A stretch of DNA of 64,000 nt from Burkholderia sp. WSM2230 (GCF_000472445.1 NZ_AXAJ01000011.1:62001-126000); one strand, 5' to 3'; shown: positions 46,216 through 55,956, numbered from the stretch's first letter. Program-made: numbers and translations. The notes: generated from the letters alone by a model not told the origin.

Positions 46216-47634
46216 GTGAGTTTGTTGCCGATCATTCTGTGTGGCGGGGCGGGTTCGAGACTGTGGCCGGTCTCGCGCGAGTCGCACCCGAAGCCGTTCA
46301 TCCGTCTCGCGGATGGCGAGAGCCTTTTGCAGAAAGCTTTCCTGCGCGCGGTCGCATTGCCCGGCGTGAAGGAAGTGCTGACGGTAACCAATCGCGAGCT
46401 GTTCTTCAAAACGGAAGACGACTTCCGCGAGGTGAACACGAAGGGCTGCGCGACCTCGTTCATTCTTGAACCGTTTGGCCGCAACACGGCTGCTGCTGTC
46501 GCGACGGCGGCGCTCCATACGGCGAAAGCGCACGGCGATCAAACCGTCATGCTGGTGCTGGCGGCCGATCATCTGATCGCCGACCAGGCGGCGTTTGCCA
46601 AGGCCGTGGCGGCAGCGCAAAAGCTTGCCGAGGCCGGTAAGGTGGTCACCTTCGGCGTGCAACCGCAAACACCCGAGACGGGCTACGGCTATATCGAGGC
46701 GGACGGCGAGAACGTCGTGCGTTTCGTTGAAAAGCCGTCGCTCGAAAAAGCACGCGAGTACCTGGCGTCCGGCAAGTTCGTCTGGAATTCGGGCATGTTC
46801 TGTTTCACCGCGCGCACCATTCTCAAGGAGATGCAGCAGCACTGCCCCGAGATTCTGAGTGCAGCAGCCGAATGCATGAAGACTTCGCCATCGGCGCAAG
46901 GGCCGGACGGCGCCGCGCAGATCCGTCTCGAACCGGGCTGTTTCGGCGCCGTGCCCGACGTCTCGTTCGACTATGCAGTGATGGAGAAGTGCGAGCACGC
47001 CGCGGTCGTGCGTTGCGACATCGGCTGGACAGACGTCGGTTCCTGGACGGCGCTGAGCGATCTTTCGCCGGCGGATGCGAGCGGCAACCGCGTGGAAGGC
47101 GAAGCGCTGCTGTTCGACGTGAAGAACTGCTACGTGCGCGGCGGCAACCGGCTGATCGGCGCGGTGGGCGTCGAGGATCTGATCGTGATCGACACGCCGG
47201 ACGCGCTGCTGCTTGCGAACAAAGATCGCGCTCAGGACGTGAAGCAGATCTTCGCGGAACTGAAAGCGCGTGGGCACGAGGCGTACAAGGTGCATCGCAC
47301 GGTGCACCGGCCGTGGGGCACGTACTCGGTGCTCGAGGAAGGCCCACGTTTCAAGATCAAGCGTATCGAAGTCAAGCCGGGCGCGAGTCTGAGCTTGCAG
47401 ATGCATCACCACCGCAACGAACATTGGGTGGTGGTGAGCGGCATGGCCAAGGTCGTCAACGGAGAAAACGAATTCTTCGTGTCGACCAACGAGTCCACCT
47501 ATATTCCGGCGGGCCACAAGCACCGCCTCGAGAATCCGGGCGTCGTCGAGCTCGTGATGATCGAAGTGCAAAGCGGCGAATATCTGGGCGAAGACGACAT
47601 CGTCCGCTTTGAAGACATTTACGGACGTACTTGA
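46216..47634 (+). CDS. manC: Mannose-1-phosphate guanylyltransferase / mannose-6-phosphate isomerase
   Basis: 472 residues from a GTG at 46216, preceded by GAAGGGG; an upstream frame to 46108 lacks conserved sequence. Bifunctional type II PMI: nucleotidyltransferase motif GGAGSRLWPVSRESHPKPF at residues about 9-27, FVEKP near 175, and the C-terminal isomerase cupin PWGTYSVLEEG, GASLSLQMHHHRNEHWVVVSG. Provides GDP-mannose, precursor of mannose and of GDP-6-deoxy sugars made by the reductase 4 kb upstream. wzm follows after 1 bp. Confidence 0.95.
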   Translation: MSLLPIILCGGAGSRLWPVSRESHPKPFIRLADGESLLQKAFLRAVALPGVKEVLTVTNRELFFKTEDDFREVNTKGCATSFILEPFGRNTAAAVATAALHTAKAHGDQTVMLVLAADHLIADQAAFAKAVAAAQKLAEAGKVVTFGVQPQTPETGYGYIEADGENVVRFVEKPSLEKAREYLASGKFVWNSGMFCFTARTILKEMQQHCPEILSAAAECMKTSPSAQGPDGAAQIRLEPGCFGAVPDVSFDYAVMEKCEHAAVVRCDIGWTDVGSWTALSDLSPADASGNRVEGEALLFDVKNCYVRGGNRLIGAVGVEDLIVIDTPDALLLANKDRAQDVKQIFAELKARGHEAYKVHRTVHRPWGTYSVLEEGPRFKIKRIEVKPGASLSLQMHHHRNEHWVVVSGMAKVVNGENEFFVSTNESTYIPAGHKHRLENPGVVELVMIEVQSGEYLGEDDIVRFEDIYGRT

Positions 47635-47635
47635 G

Positions 47636-48457
47636 ATGGACATCACCTTTATCAACGACAGTAGTGAAGACCTCACACGGCACACGCAGAACGACGATCT
47701 CGTCGTCGGCATGAAGTCGGTGCGCGTGTGGGGCACGCTCGGCTGGCACGACATCCGTCAACGCTATCGCCGTTCGGTGCTCGGGCCGTTCTGGTTCACG
47801 TTGAGCACGATCATCATGGTCGTCGTGCTTGGCGCGCTGTACTCCACGCTGCTGCATCAGGAAATCTCCGACTACCTGCCGTACCTCGCGGTTGGCCTCG
47901 TGGTCTGGGCCTATCTCGCTTCTGTCGCCAACGAAGGCTGTCTGGCATTCATTGGCGCCGCGTATCTGATCAAGCAGATCCGTCTGCCGCTTACCGTGCA
48001 CGTATGCCGCATCGCGTGGCGCAACTTCGTGATCCTGCTGCATAGCCTGCCGGTGGTCGTGGTGTTGCTGCTCGCTTTCGGGCGCTGGCCAGGCTGGGAA
48101 TTCCTGCTGGTGCCCTTCGCGCTCGGCATTCTGTTGCTGCACGGCGTATGGCTCGGCGTCACGCTTGGCGTGTTGTGCGCGCGCTTTCGCGACATTCCGC
48201 CCATCGTCACCAATCTGATCCAGGTCGTGTTCTTTTTCACGCCGGTCATGTGGTCGCCGGAAATCCTCAAGGATCGCGGCTGGATCGCCGATTACAACCC
48301 GCTCTATCACCTGATCGAAACGGTTCGCGCGCCGCTCACCGGCCGTCCTACGCATTGGGAGTCGTGGGCGTGGTCGATCGGCCTGTTGATTGTCGGCTTT
48401 GCATTCGCGCAATTCCTGATGAAGCGTTTCCGTAATCGCGTTCCTTACTGGCTTTGA
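47636..48457 (+). CDS. wzm: ABC-2 type polysaccharide/O-antigen export permease
   Basis: 273 residues with six hydrophobic segments and the family signature IRQRYRRSVLGPFWFTLS near residue 42, plus FFFTPVMWSPEIL and the YNPLYHLIETVRAPLTG loop. Forms the membrane channel of a Wzm/Wzt exporter that moves undecaprenyl-PP-linked glycan across the inner membrane. Tightly packed between manC (1 bp) and the ATPase gene (4 bp). Its ABC-type presence implies polymer completion in the cytoplasm and no Wzy polymerase. Confidence 0.92.
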   Translation: MDITFINDSSEDLTRHTQNDDLVVGMKSVRVWGTLGWHDIRQRYRRSVLGPFWFTLSTIIMVVVLGALYSTLLHQEISDYLPYLAVGLVVWAYLASVANEGCLAFIGAAYLIKQIRLPLTVHVCRIAWRNFVILLHSLPVVVVLLLAFGRWPGWEFLLVPFALGILLLHGVWLGVTLGVLCARFRDIPPIVTNLIQVVFFFTPVMWSPEILKDRGWIADYNPLYHLIETVRAPLTGRPTHWESWAWSIGLLIVGFAFAQFLMKRFRNRVPYWL

Positions 48458-48461
48458 TATT

Positions 48462-49238
48462 GTGAGTTCTTCATCGATTGTCGCTCGTAACATCTCCGTC
48501 GAATTTCCGATTTACGAGAACTCGCATCGCTCGCTGAAAAAGGCGGTGCTCAACCTCACGACGGGTGGCCGCATCGGCCAGGACGCAGGACGCCATGCGA
48601 TCGTCAAGGCGATCGACGATCTGTCCTTCAGCTTCACCGAGGGCGATCGCGTGGGCCTCGTCGGTCACAACGGCTCGGGCAAGACCACGCTGTTGCGCAC
48701 GCTGTCGGGCGTGTATGCGCCGGTGCGCGGCGAGCTGAAAGTGCACGGCAAGATTGCGTCGCTGCTGGACGTGTCAATGGGCCTCGACCCCGACGCGACC
48801 GGCTTCGAAAACATCTATTTGCGCGGCATTCTTGATGGGCTGAAGCCAGCGCGCATCCGCAGCAAGATTGACGAAATCGCGGATTTCAGCGAACTGGGCG
48901 ACTACCTGAACCTGCCGGTGCGCACGTATTCGAGCGGCATGATGCTGCGCCTCGCGTTCGCAATTTCCACGAGCGTCGAAGCCGACATCCTGATCATGGA
49001 CGAGTGGCTGAGCGTGGGCGACGCCGAGTTCAGCATCAAGGCTGCGGAGCGTTTGGAAAGTCTTGTCGGCAAGGCGTCGGTGCTGGTCGTTGCGTCGCAC
49101 GATCCGTCGCTGGTGGCACGCGTGTGCAATCGCAAGATTTCGATGGAGCACGGCCGGATGATCGCAGACGAACCCGTCGTCCCGCCGGCCGAGAGCGAGG
49201 GCCCGGTCGTCAGCCACACCGCGCAATTGCCCCATTGA
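48462..49238 (+). CDS. wzt: ABC exporter ATPase, short Wzt without C-terminal glycan-binding domain
   Basis: 258 residues, GTG start. Walker A GHNGSGKTT at 68-76, signature YSSGMMLRLAFA, Walker B ILIMDEWLS, and the switch His in ASHDPS. The short length means it lacks the roughly 180-residue C-terminal carbohydrate-binding domain that reads chain caps in Wzt of capped O-antigens, resembling instead KpsT or the Wzt of uncapped systems. Partner of the permease just upstream. Confidence 0.92.
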   Translation: MSSSSIVARNISVEFPIYENSHRSLKKAVLNLTTGGRIGQDAGRHAIVKAIDDLSFSFTEGDRVGLVGHNGSGKTTLLRTLSGVYAPVRGELKVHGKIASLLDVSMGLDPDATGFENIYLRGILDGLKPARIRSKIDEIADFSELGDYLNLPVRTYSSGMMLRLAFAISTSVEADILIMDEWLSVGDAEFSIKAAERLESLVGKASVLVVASHDPSLVARVCNRKISMEHGRMIADEPVVPPAESEGPVVSHTAQLPH

Positions 49239-49478
49239 CGCTGGAGTAAGAGTCGAGGTCGCGGGGGTACCGGGTCGTTGAGACTTGCCGCCGCAGCAAC
49301 GCATGCAGTGTGTCAATGAAAGCCGGATGCGTGCGGGCCGTACTGTTTCCGCGCGTTTTCATTCCAGGCAAAGCTTCGCGCTCAATACAAATCGTGCCGC
49401 CGAAGCGCCCGCGAAACTTTCGCGGCGCATCCGGCGACAGCAGTCAGGCGCAAGAGAGGCGCAACAAGGTTCGAAGTC

Positions 49479-50861
49479 ATGCGAGCTAATCACCCATTCC
49501 TGCGTTATTCCGAATCCCTGTTCGTGCGCCAGCCGTTTCGCACGCTGAAGGGTTTTGCCGGTGGCTACATCGCCTATCCGATCGCGGAGAGCCGCGAAAA
49601 GCGCAGCGTGCGCCCAAAAATCCAGGAACTGCGCGAGCACTACAGGCTGCCCATGCCGCATCGCCGGCGCATTGCCCTGGAACGTCTTGCGGGCATGCTC
49701 GAATTCGCCGGCGAAAAAGTGCCGTATTACCAGGACCTGTTCAAGGCGAGGCAGTTCGATCCAGCCAAGGTCAAGCAGGACCCTCGCTACCTGGAAGAGC
49801 TTCCGTATCTGACCAAGGACATCATCCGTGAACAGGGGCCGCGCCTCCTGTCCGGGCCGCTCGAAGCAGGCCAGCATCACGCATGCAAGACCGGCGGGTC
49901 GACGGGTTTGTCCACCACGATCTATTACGATCAGGAAGGCGCGGACTACTCGTCGGCGGTCACCAACTATTGCCGCGAGCGCATCGGCAAACTACGTCAT
50001 CGCTCGGAGCTTCACTTTGCGTGCCGTTTCCCGGATCAGGTGATTCCCGAATGGCCCTCGCGCGAAGATTTCAAGTGCTTCGCGATGAACCGCAGCAATA
50101 TCTTCTTCGACCGCATCGACGATCAGGGTCTCGAGGAGATGTGGCGCACGTTGAAGCGCCGCAAGCCTTACCTCGCGCATTCGCATCCTTCCACCATGTA
50201 CGCGCTCGCCTGCTACGTGCAGCGCAAATACGGCGGCGGCAAGGCGTTCCAGGTGTTCGAGTCGAGCGGCGAACTGCTCGAACCGCATGCGCGCGAAATG
50301 ATCGCGTCGGCGCTGCGTTGCCGCGTGATCGACCGTTATGGCCTCGCTGAACTTGGCGTGATGGCCTATGAGCTCGACGGTCACGAAGGCGGTTTCCAGA
50401 TTCTCGAATCCGAAGGATGGCCGGAAAGCCGCGTCCCGGAAGGCAATCCGGACGGCACGCACGAACTCGTGTTCACGGGCTTTCGCAACAAGCTGATGCC
50501 GCTCATCCGCTATGCGACGGGCGACAACGCGCGCGTGCAGGAAACGGAGAAAGGCTTTTTCCTGACCGATGTGGTCGGCCGCATTCACGACGTCGTGCCG
50601 ATCAACGGCGTTGCGCACCCCACGCACCACATCCAGGACATGCTCGATCATCGCGTCGGCGGCATTCAGGAGTTTCAGATCGATCTGCGCACCTCGCCGC
50701 CCACGCTGCGCATCGTGCTGGAGCCGCACGCGAATGCGGAAGAAACCACCGCCAGGCTGCGGCATTTCTGGCAGGACGCCTTCACGATCGCCTATGTCGG
50801 ACACGACGATTTCGTGCGCGTCGGCAGCCGGGCCAAGTTCCGTCACGTGGTGACTGCATGA
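49479..50861 (+). CDS. PaaK/CapK-like adenylate-forming protein in a glycan locus
   Basis: 460 residues, phenylacetate-CoA-ligase-like ANL fold: the phosphate-binding ACKTGGSTGLSTTIYYD near residue 137, DRYGLAELGVMAYE near 288 and IRYATGDNARV near 345. CapK-type relatives occur in many capsule and exopolysaccharide loci, where activation or transfer of an acyl group is suspected. Overlaps the following deacetylase gene by ATGA, implying a joint role. Substrate unknown; CoA use is not evident. Confidence 0.8.
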   Translation: MRANHPFLRYSESLFVRQPFRTLKGFAGGYIAYPIAESREKRSVRPKIQELREHYRLPMPHRRRIALERLAGMLEFAGEKVPYYQDLFKARQFDPAKVKQDPRYLEELPYLTKDIIREQGPRLLSGPLEAGQHHACKTGGSTGLSTTIYYDQEGADYSSAVTNYCRERIGKLRHRSELHFACRFPDQVIPEWPSREDFKCFAMNRSNIFFDRIDDQGLEEMWRTLKRRKPYLAHSHPSTMYALACYVQRKYGGGKAFQVFESSGELLEPHAREMIASALRCRVIDRYGLAELGVMAYELDGHEGGFQILESEGWPESRVPEGNPDGTHELVFTGFRNKLMPLIRYATGDNARVQETEKGFFLTDVVGRIHDVVPINGVAHPTHHIQDMLDHRVGGIQEFQIDLRTSPPTLRIVLEPHANAEETTARLRHFWQDAFTIAYVGHDDFVRVGSRAKFRHVVTA

Positions 50862-52459
50862 TCGGGATTCTTTCATCAAACGCTTCGGCACAAGCCGGCC
50901 ACCATGCGCTCGCCGCCGTGCAGCGCTCGGTCAGCGCGAGCCAGGTGCAGCCGATCTCGCGCAGCCTGCTGCGTGGGATGGCGCCTGATATCGTGGTTGC
51001 CGTCGACACGCCCGATGGCTGGAGCGCCGATCTGATCGCGTGGCTGCGCGCCCGCCCTCGCAAGCTGGTGGTGTTCGGCAAGATGCCGATCGCGCTTGCC
51101 GACTATCTCGGTTATCAAAGTGCGGATCCGCACGCCGATCTCACTATGGCAAGCCGCAGCGAACCGGCGCCCCCGGGCGAGCAGCGCGAGAGCGCCGCGG
51201 CGGTGAATTACGGCGCGCTGGCGCAGACGCTTGGCGGCGACACGTGGCATCGTCCGTTCGAGCGTTTCGATTTCGCCGACGAATGGAACGATCTCGGCTT
51301 CGGCGCGATCCGCGGCGACGGCTCGATGTGGGCGGTCGGCAAGCCGGTGCAGGTGCCCGCAGAGGCGGAACTTGCGGCGGTCTTTGTCGGCGGCGAGAGG
51401 CAGTTCTCGTACGGCGCGCTGTCCGATGCGGGTGCGTCGAGCGTGCTGTGGTTCAACCGGCCAGTCGGTCCGTGCGATTCGTTCGAGTGGCGCCTCGTCG
51501 AAAATTTTCTGTCGAGCTATCGGGCGCAGGACATGCTGCCCTGCCAGCCGGTGCTGAGCGAACTGCCGTGGGGCTACGACGCGGCAATCACGTCGCGCCT
51601 CGACTGCGACGAAGGCGTTGAATCCGCGCGTCCGTTGTGGCAGGCCTATCAACGTCTTGGCGTGCCGTTCACGCTCGCCGTCCACACGCAAAACCTGAAC
51701 CGCCCCGAGCAGCACGGCATTTTGCGCGAGCTTCTCGTCGACAGGACACACGCTGCGGTGCTGTCGCATACGGCGACGCATGCGCCGAACTGGGGCGGCA
51801 CTTACGACAATGCCGTCGCGGAAGGCATGCAGTCGGCGGCCTTGCTGGAAGCGGCGACGGGCGTGCCTGTGCGCTATGCCGTCTCGCCGTTTCATCAGTC
51901 GCCGTCCTATGCAATGCGCGGTCTCGCGGACGCCGGCTACGAAGGCTGCGTCGGCGGAATCATCCGCAACGATCCGGAGTTTCTGACCGCTCGCGGCGGC
52001 GCGCTGGCCGGCATGCCCGCGGGCTTCGTCGCGCACAGCCAGCAGTGCATGCTGCACGGCGATTGCATGTTGAAGGACGGCGACCCGCTCGCGATCTTCA
52101 AACAGGCTTTCGACTACGCGTACGCAACGAATACGCTGTTCGGCTATCTCGACCATCCGTTCTCCGAACGTTATACGTATGGCTGGACGGACGAAGCGCA
52201 GCGTGTCGACGCTCACGAGAAGTTTATTGCCTACATCAGAAGCAAGGCGCAAAAGCCGCTTTTTCTGCACGAAGAAGCAGCGCTCGATTTTCTCAAGTTC
52301 AGATCGCTTGCGCAGGTTGTCGGAGACGCCGACGATTATCGCGTCATGACGCCAGGCAATCTGGAAGCAGCGTCGGCAAGAGCCGCCACACCCTTGACGC
52401 TCGGCGTCGAATATCGCGGCGCGCACGTGCGGGTTCAAGCGGGGAAACCACTGCAATGA
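50858..52459 (+). CDS. NodB-like polysaccharide deacetylase-family protein
   Basis: 533 residues. An N-terminal 200-residue region of unclear fold precedes a NodB-type catalytic barrel: the Asp-containing strand SRLDCDEGVES (about residue 250) and HTATHAPNWGG (metal-binding HxxxH-like, near 305) are the typical first and second motifs. No signal peptide is seen, so a cytoplasmic or membrane-associated site is likely. Couples by 4-bp overlaps both to the CapK-like gene and to wecB. Deacetylation of an amino sugar in the repeat is a reasonable guess. Confidence 0.75.
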   Translation: MIGILSSNASAQAGHHALAAVQRSVSASQVQPISRSLLRGMAPDIVVAVDTPDGWSADLIAWLRARPRKLVVFGKMPIALADYLGYQSADPHADLTMASRSEPAPPGEQRESAAAVNYGALAQTLGGDTWHRPFERFDFADEWNDLGFGAIRGDGSMWAVGKPVQVPAEAELAAVFVGGERQFSYGALSDAGASSVLWFNRPVGPCDSFEWRLVENFLSSYRAQDMLPCQPVLSELPWGYDAAITSRLDCDEGVESARPLWQAYQRLGVPFTLAVHTQNLNRPEQHGILRELLVDRTHAAVLSHTATHAPNWGGTYDNAVAEGMQSAALLEAATGVPVRYAVSPFHQSPSYAMRGLADAGYEGCVGGIIRNDPEFLTARGGALAGMPAGFVAHSQQCMLHGDCMLKDGDPLAIFKQAFDYAYATNTLFGYLDHPFSERYTYGWTDEAQRVDAHEKFIAYIRSKAQKPLFLHEEAALDFLKFRSLAQVVGDADDYRVMTPGNLEAASARAATPLTLGVEYRGAHVRVQAGKPLQ

Positions 52460-53577
52460 AAGTCATGGTGGTGATGGGCACGCGGCCCGAGGTCATCAAG
52501 CTCGCGCCAGTGGTGCGCGCGTTGCGCGAGCAGGTCGACACGGTGGTCTGCGCGAGCGGCCAGCACAAGGACATGGCCGCGCAAGCGCTCGCGTTCTTTG
52601 GTATCGAACCCGACCTCACGCTCGACACGATGAGCGCGGGACAATCGCTCAACGCGCTGTCGTCGCGCCTTCTCGCGGCGCTCGACCGCGCGTTCGAAGA
52701 AGTGCGTCCCGACTGGGTGATCGTGCAGGGCGACACCACGACGGCGTTTTGCGCGAGCCTCGCTGCGTTCCATCGCGGGATTGCGGTCGGTCACGTCGAA
52801 GCGGGCCTGCGCACCGGCGACCTGACGAGCCCGTTTCCCGAGGAAGCGAACCGCAGTCTGATCGGCCGCATCGCGACGCGGCATTTCGCGCCCACTGAGC
52901 TGGCGCGCCAGCATCTGCTCGCCGAAGGCATCGCCGCAGAAAAGATCATTGTGACCGGCAACACGGTTGTCGACGCGATTGCCGAGGTCAGGCAAAGCTG
53001 GAGCACGACGCCGCCACAAAGTCCGCTGCCCGAATGGCATGGCGCCGAAGACCAGCATGTTCTCGTCACCTGCCATCGGCGGGAAAATTTCGGCGATGTG
53101 TTGCAAGACATTTGCCGTGTGCTGCGCGATCTGTGCCAGCGCTACAGCGCTTATCGCTGGGTGTTTCCGGTGCATTTGAATCCTGCCGTGCGCGGCCCGG
53201 TGCATCGCGAACTGGACGGCATTGCGAACCTCGCGCTGATCGAACCCGTCGACTATCCGACGAGCCTCTATCTGATCAGCCGCAGCGCGGTGGTGGTCAG
53301 CGATTCGGGCGGCATCCAGGAAGAAGCGCCGACTTTTGGCGTGCCGGTCGTCGTGATGCGCAATCACACGGAACGCCGGGAAGGCGTCGACGCCGGCTTT
53401 GCGACGCTGGCGGGTCAGGCGCCGCAGAACATAGAAAGCGCGGTGGCGGGTTGGCTCGACGACCCGGCGCGCCGCAAGGCGCTGCGCAACCGCGCAAACC
53501 CTTATGGCGACGGGCTGGCGTCGCGCCGCATCGTCGAAAGCCTGTTGGGCCGGCCGGTCGAGGTGTTCATTGGTTGA
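52456..53577 (+). CDS. wecB: UDP-N-acetylglucosamine 2-epimerase (non-hydrolysing)
   Basis: 373 residues, GT-B-like epimerase: VMGTRPEVIKLAPVV at the N-terminus, VQGDTTTAF, HVEAGLRTGDLTSPFPEEANR, and SDSGGIQEEAPTFGVPVVVMR. Interconverts UDP-GlcNAc and UDP-ManNAc. The start ATG overlaps the deacetylase stop. Suggests a ManNAc-derived sugar in the glycan; a UDP-ManNAc dehydrogenase is not visible in the window. Confidence 0.93.
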   Translation: MKVMVVMGTRPEVIKLAPVVRALREQVDTVVCASGQHKDMAAQALAFFGIEPDLTLDTMSAGQSLNALSSRLLAALDRAFEEVRPDWVIVQGDTTTAFCASLAAFHRGIAVGHVEAGLRTGDLTSPFPEEANRSLIGRIATRHFAPTELARQHLLAEGIAAEKIIVTGNTVVDAIAEVRQSWSTTPPQSPLPEWHGAEDQHVLVTCHRRENFGDVLQDICRVLRDLCQRYSAYRWVFPVHLNPAVRGPVHRELDGIANLALIEPVDYPTSLYLISRSAVVVSDSGGIQEEAPTFGVPVVVMRNHTERREGVDAGFATLAGQAPQNIESAVAGWLDDPARRKALRNRANPYGDGLASRRIVESLLGRPVEVFIG

Positions 53578-53590
53578 CGGCAAGGATGTG

Positions 53591-54817
53591 ATGTCAGCCG
53601 CGCATGACTGCGTGCTGTTTTCGACCGCCGACTGGGACGAACCGTATTGGACCAACAAGCAGCACACGGCGAGCATTCTGGCCGCGCGCGGCTGGCGGGT
53701 TCTGTATGTGGAGAGCGTCGGCTTCCGTTCGCCGAAGGTCGGCAGCGGCCGCGACTGGGCGCGTCTGTGGCGGCGCTTGTGGCGCGGCGTGCAGTCGCTC
53801 GTGCTCGGCCCGCCGCGGCGCGCGGCAAACATCTGGGTGCTCTCGCCGCTGATGGTGCCGGCCGGGCATCATCTGCCTTTTGTGCGCTCGCTCAATCAGG
53901 CGCTGCTGCGCTTTTCGGTGGCGCGCTTTGCCAAAGGGCATCGCTACAAAGATCCGGTCGTGTGGACGTATCACCCGTACATGCTCGACTCGATCTCGAC
54001 CTTGCCGCGCGGACCGCTCGTCTATCACTGCGTCGACGACATCGCGACGATCCCCGGTGTCGACGTCGACGCTTTCCGCAGCGCGCAACAGGCGCTGCTC
54101 GGTCAATGCGAGGCGGTGTTCACGACGGCGATGTCGTTAAAGGAAGTGTGCCTGCCGTTCAACCGAAACACGCACTTCTTCGGCAACGTGGTCGACGACG
54201 TGCATTTCGGCGAGGCCCGCGCGGATGGTCCGATACCTGCGGAACTGGCTGCGATTCCCGAACCGCGGCTCGTTTATCACGGCGTGCTGTCCGACTTCAA
54301 GGTCGACTTTCCGCTCCTGATGCAGACCGCGCAGGCGCGTCCGCAATGGCAGTGGGTGATTATCGGCGAGGAGCGGGAAGGGCAGCGCAGCGAACTGCTC
54401 GCGCAGCTCGCACGCTTGCCGAACGTGCACCTGCTCGGCTATCGCAGCTATCAGTCGCTGCCGCGGTATTTGCGCGGCATGCGCGTCGGCGTGCTGCCGA
54501 CCTTGCTCAACGAGTACACCCGCTCGATGTTCCCGATGAAGTTCTACGAATACCTTGCCGCCGGCCTGCCCGTGGTGTCGACGCCGCTTGACTTCGCGAA
54601 GGAGCCGCGGGCCGGTCTCGAAGTGGGCGGCGATGCAAAAGCCTTCATCACCGCGATCGAAAAACAGTTGGCACGCGGCAAGCTCTCCGCCGATGAGGCC
54701 GTCGCGGCGGTTGGCGAGAACACGTGGGAGCGCAGGCTCGACAAGATGCTCGCGATCACGTTCGCAGGTCATGCGCCGGGCGACGGCCGGTCCGCGTCGC
54801 TGGACGCCGTCGCGTGA
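53591..54817 (+). CDS. Glycosyltransferase (GT-B fold, GT1/GT4-like)
   Basis: 408 residues from the ATG at 53591 (AAGGA precedes). N-terminal FSTADWDEPYWTNKQHTASILAARG and the C-terminal donor domain RLVYHGVLSDFKVDF, GYRSYQSLPRYLRGMRVGVLPTLLNEYTRSMFPMKFYEYLAAGLPVVST are characteristic of GT-B transferases that use nucleotide sugars. Probably adds one residue of the repeat unit in the cytoplasm. It is followed after 11 bp by another transferase gene. Confidence 0.88.
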   Translation: MSAAHDCVLFSTADWDEPYWTNKQHTASILAARGWRVLYVESVGFRSPKVGSGRDWARLWRRLWRGVQSLVLGPPRRAANIWVLSPLMVPAGHHLPFVRSLNQALLRFSVARFAKGHRYKDPVVWTYHPYMLDSISTLPRGPLVYHCVDDIATIPGVDVDAFRSAQQALLGQCEAVFTTAMSLKEVCLPFNRNTHFFGNVVDDVHFGEARADGPIPAELAAIPEPRLVYHGVLSDFKVDFPLLMQTAQARPQWQWVIIGEEREGQRSELLAQLARLPNVHLLGYRSYQSLPRYLRGMRVGVLPTLLNEYTRSMFPMKFYEYLAAGLPVVSTPLDFAKEPRAGLEVGGDAKAFITAIEKQLARGKLSADEAVAAVGENTWERRLDKMLAITFAGHAPGDGRSASLDAVA

Positions 54818-54828
54818 GTGATAGCCGC

Positions 54829-55956
54829 ATGAAAGTCCTGCATATCTACCGCACGTATTTTCCCGACCCCCCCGGCGGTCTTCAGGAAGCGATCCGTCAG
54901 ATCAGCCTGTCCACGCGCGCATGCGGCGTGGATCCGCGCATCTTCACGCTGTCGCCGAATCCGGTGCCGCGCGAGGTGCGGTTTCCCGAGGGCATCGTGA
55001 CGCGTTCGCGCTCGTGGGCCGCGCCAGCTTCGTGCGATCTCGGCGGGTTGGAGTCGCTGCGGCAATACCGCACACAGGCCGAATCCGCCGATATTCTGCA
55101 TTTTCACTTCCCATGGCCGTTTGCCGACGTGCTGCATCTGTTGGGCCGAGTGAAAAAGCCCGCGGTAATGACGTATCACTCGGACGTGGTCCGGCAGCGC
55201 GCCCTAGGTTACGTGTACGGACCTTTGATGCGCTCCACATTGCGCTCAATGTCGGCGGTGGTGGCCACCTCGGCCGTCTATGCGCGAAGCAGCCCGATTC
55301 TGACGAGCGTCGTGGATGAGCGGCGCCTGAAGGCTATCCCGCTTGGCATCATCGATTACCGCGATGACCCTGTGCTCGGCCGTTTCTCGCCTCGCTGTCT
55401 GGACCGGCTGCAACTCGGCGACGAGCCGTATGTGCTGGCGCTCGGGGTCCTGCGGTATTACAAGGGACTGCATACGTTGATCGAGGCCGCGCCGTCGATC
55501 GCGTCGAAAATCGTCATTGCCGGGTCGGGACCGGAAATGGAGCGGCTAACCGCGCTTGCACGCGAAGTCGGCGCAGACAACGTGGTGTTCGCCGGGCAGG
55601 TGTCGCATGAAGAGAAAGTCGCGTTGCTGAACGGCTGCCGCGCGTTGGTGATGCCGTCGCACCTGCGCTCGGAGGCATTCGGAATGGTGCTGGTCGAAGC
55701 GGAAATGTTCGGTAAGCCGATGGTCTGCTGCGAGGTGGGCTCGGGCACTTCCTATGTGAACGAGCACGGCGTGACGGGCTTTGTAGTGCCGCCCGAGGCG
55801 CCGGTTCGGTTCGCGGCGGCGGTCAATGAGTTGGTGCTTGACGAGGCGCTTGCGCGAAAGATGGGCGCGGCGGCGCGTGAGCGGTACGAGAGGCTGTTCT
55901 CGGGCCCGGCGTTGGGTAATGCCTATCGCGGGCTTTATGAAGAGGTGCTGGGCTGA
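54829..55956 (+). CDS. Glycosyltransferase family 4
   Basis: 375 residues. MKVLHIYRTYFPDPPGGLQEAIRQ is the usual GT4 N-terminus; the donor domain has LALGVLRYYKGLHTLIEA, IAGSGPEMERL and the EX7E-like SEAFGMVLVEAEMFGKPMVCCEVG. Retaining transferase working in the cytoplasm on lipid-linked glycan. A GTG at 54814 overlapping the previous stop is an alternative start. Confidence 0.92.
   Translation: MKVLHIYRTYFPDPPGGLQEAIRQISLSTRACGVDPRIFTLSPNPVPREVRFPEGIVTRSRSWAAPASCDLGGLESLRQYRTQAESADILHFHFPWPFADVLHLLGRVKKPAVMTYHSDVVRQRALGYVYGPLMRSTLRSMSAVVATSAVYARSSPILTSVVDERRLKAIPLGIIDYRDDPVLGRFSPRCLDRLQLGDEPYVLALGVLRYYKGLHTLIEAAPSIASKIVIAGSGPEMERLTALAREVGADNVVFAGQVSHEEKVALLNGCRALVMPSHLRSEAFGMVLVEAEMFGKPMVCCEVGSGTSYVNEHGVTGFVVPPEAPVRFAAAVNELVLDEALARKMGAAARERYERLFSGPALGNAYRGLYEEVLG

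Noticed and set aside
45688..47754. Minus-strand open frame of about 688 codons opposite manC
   Set aside because: High-GC antisense artefact; the plus-strand gene has complete ManC motifs and operon spacing.
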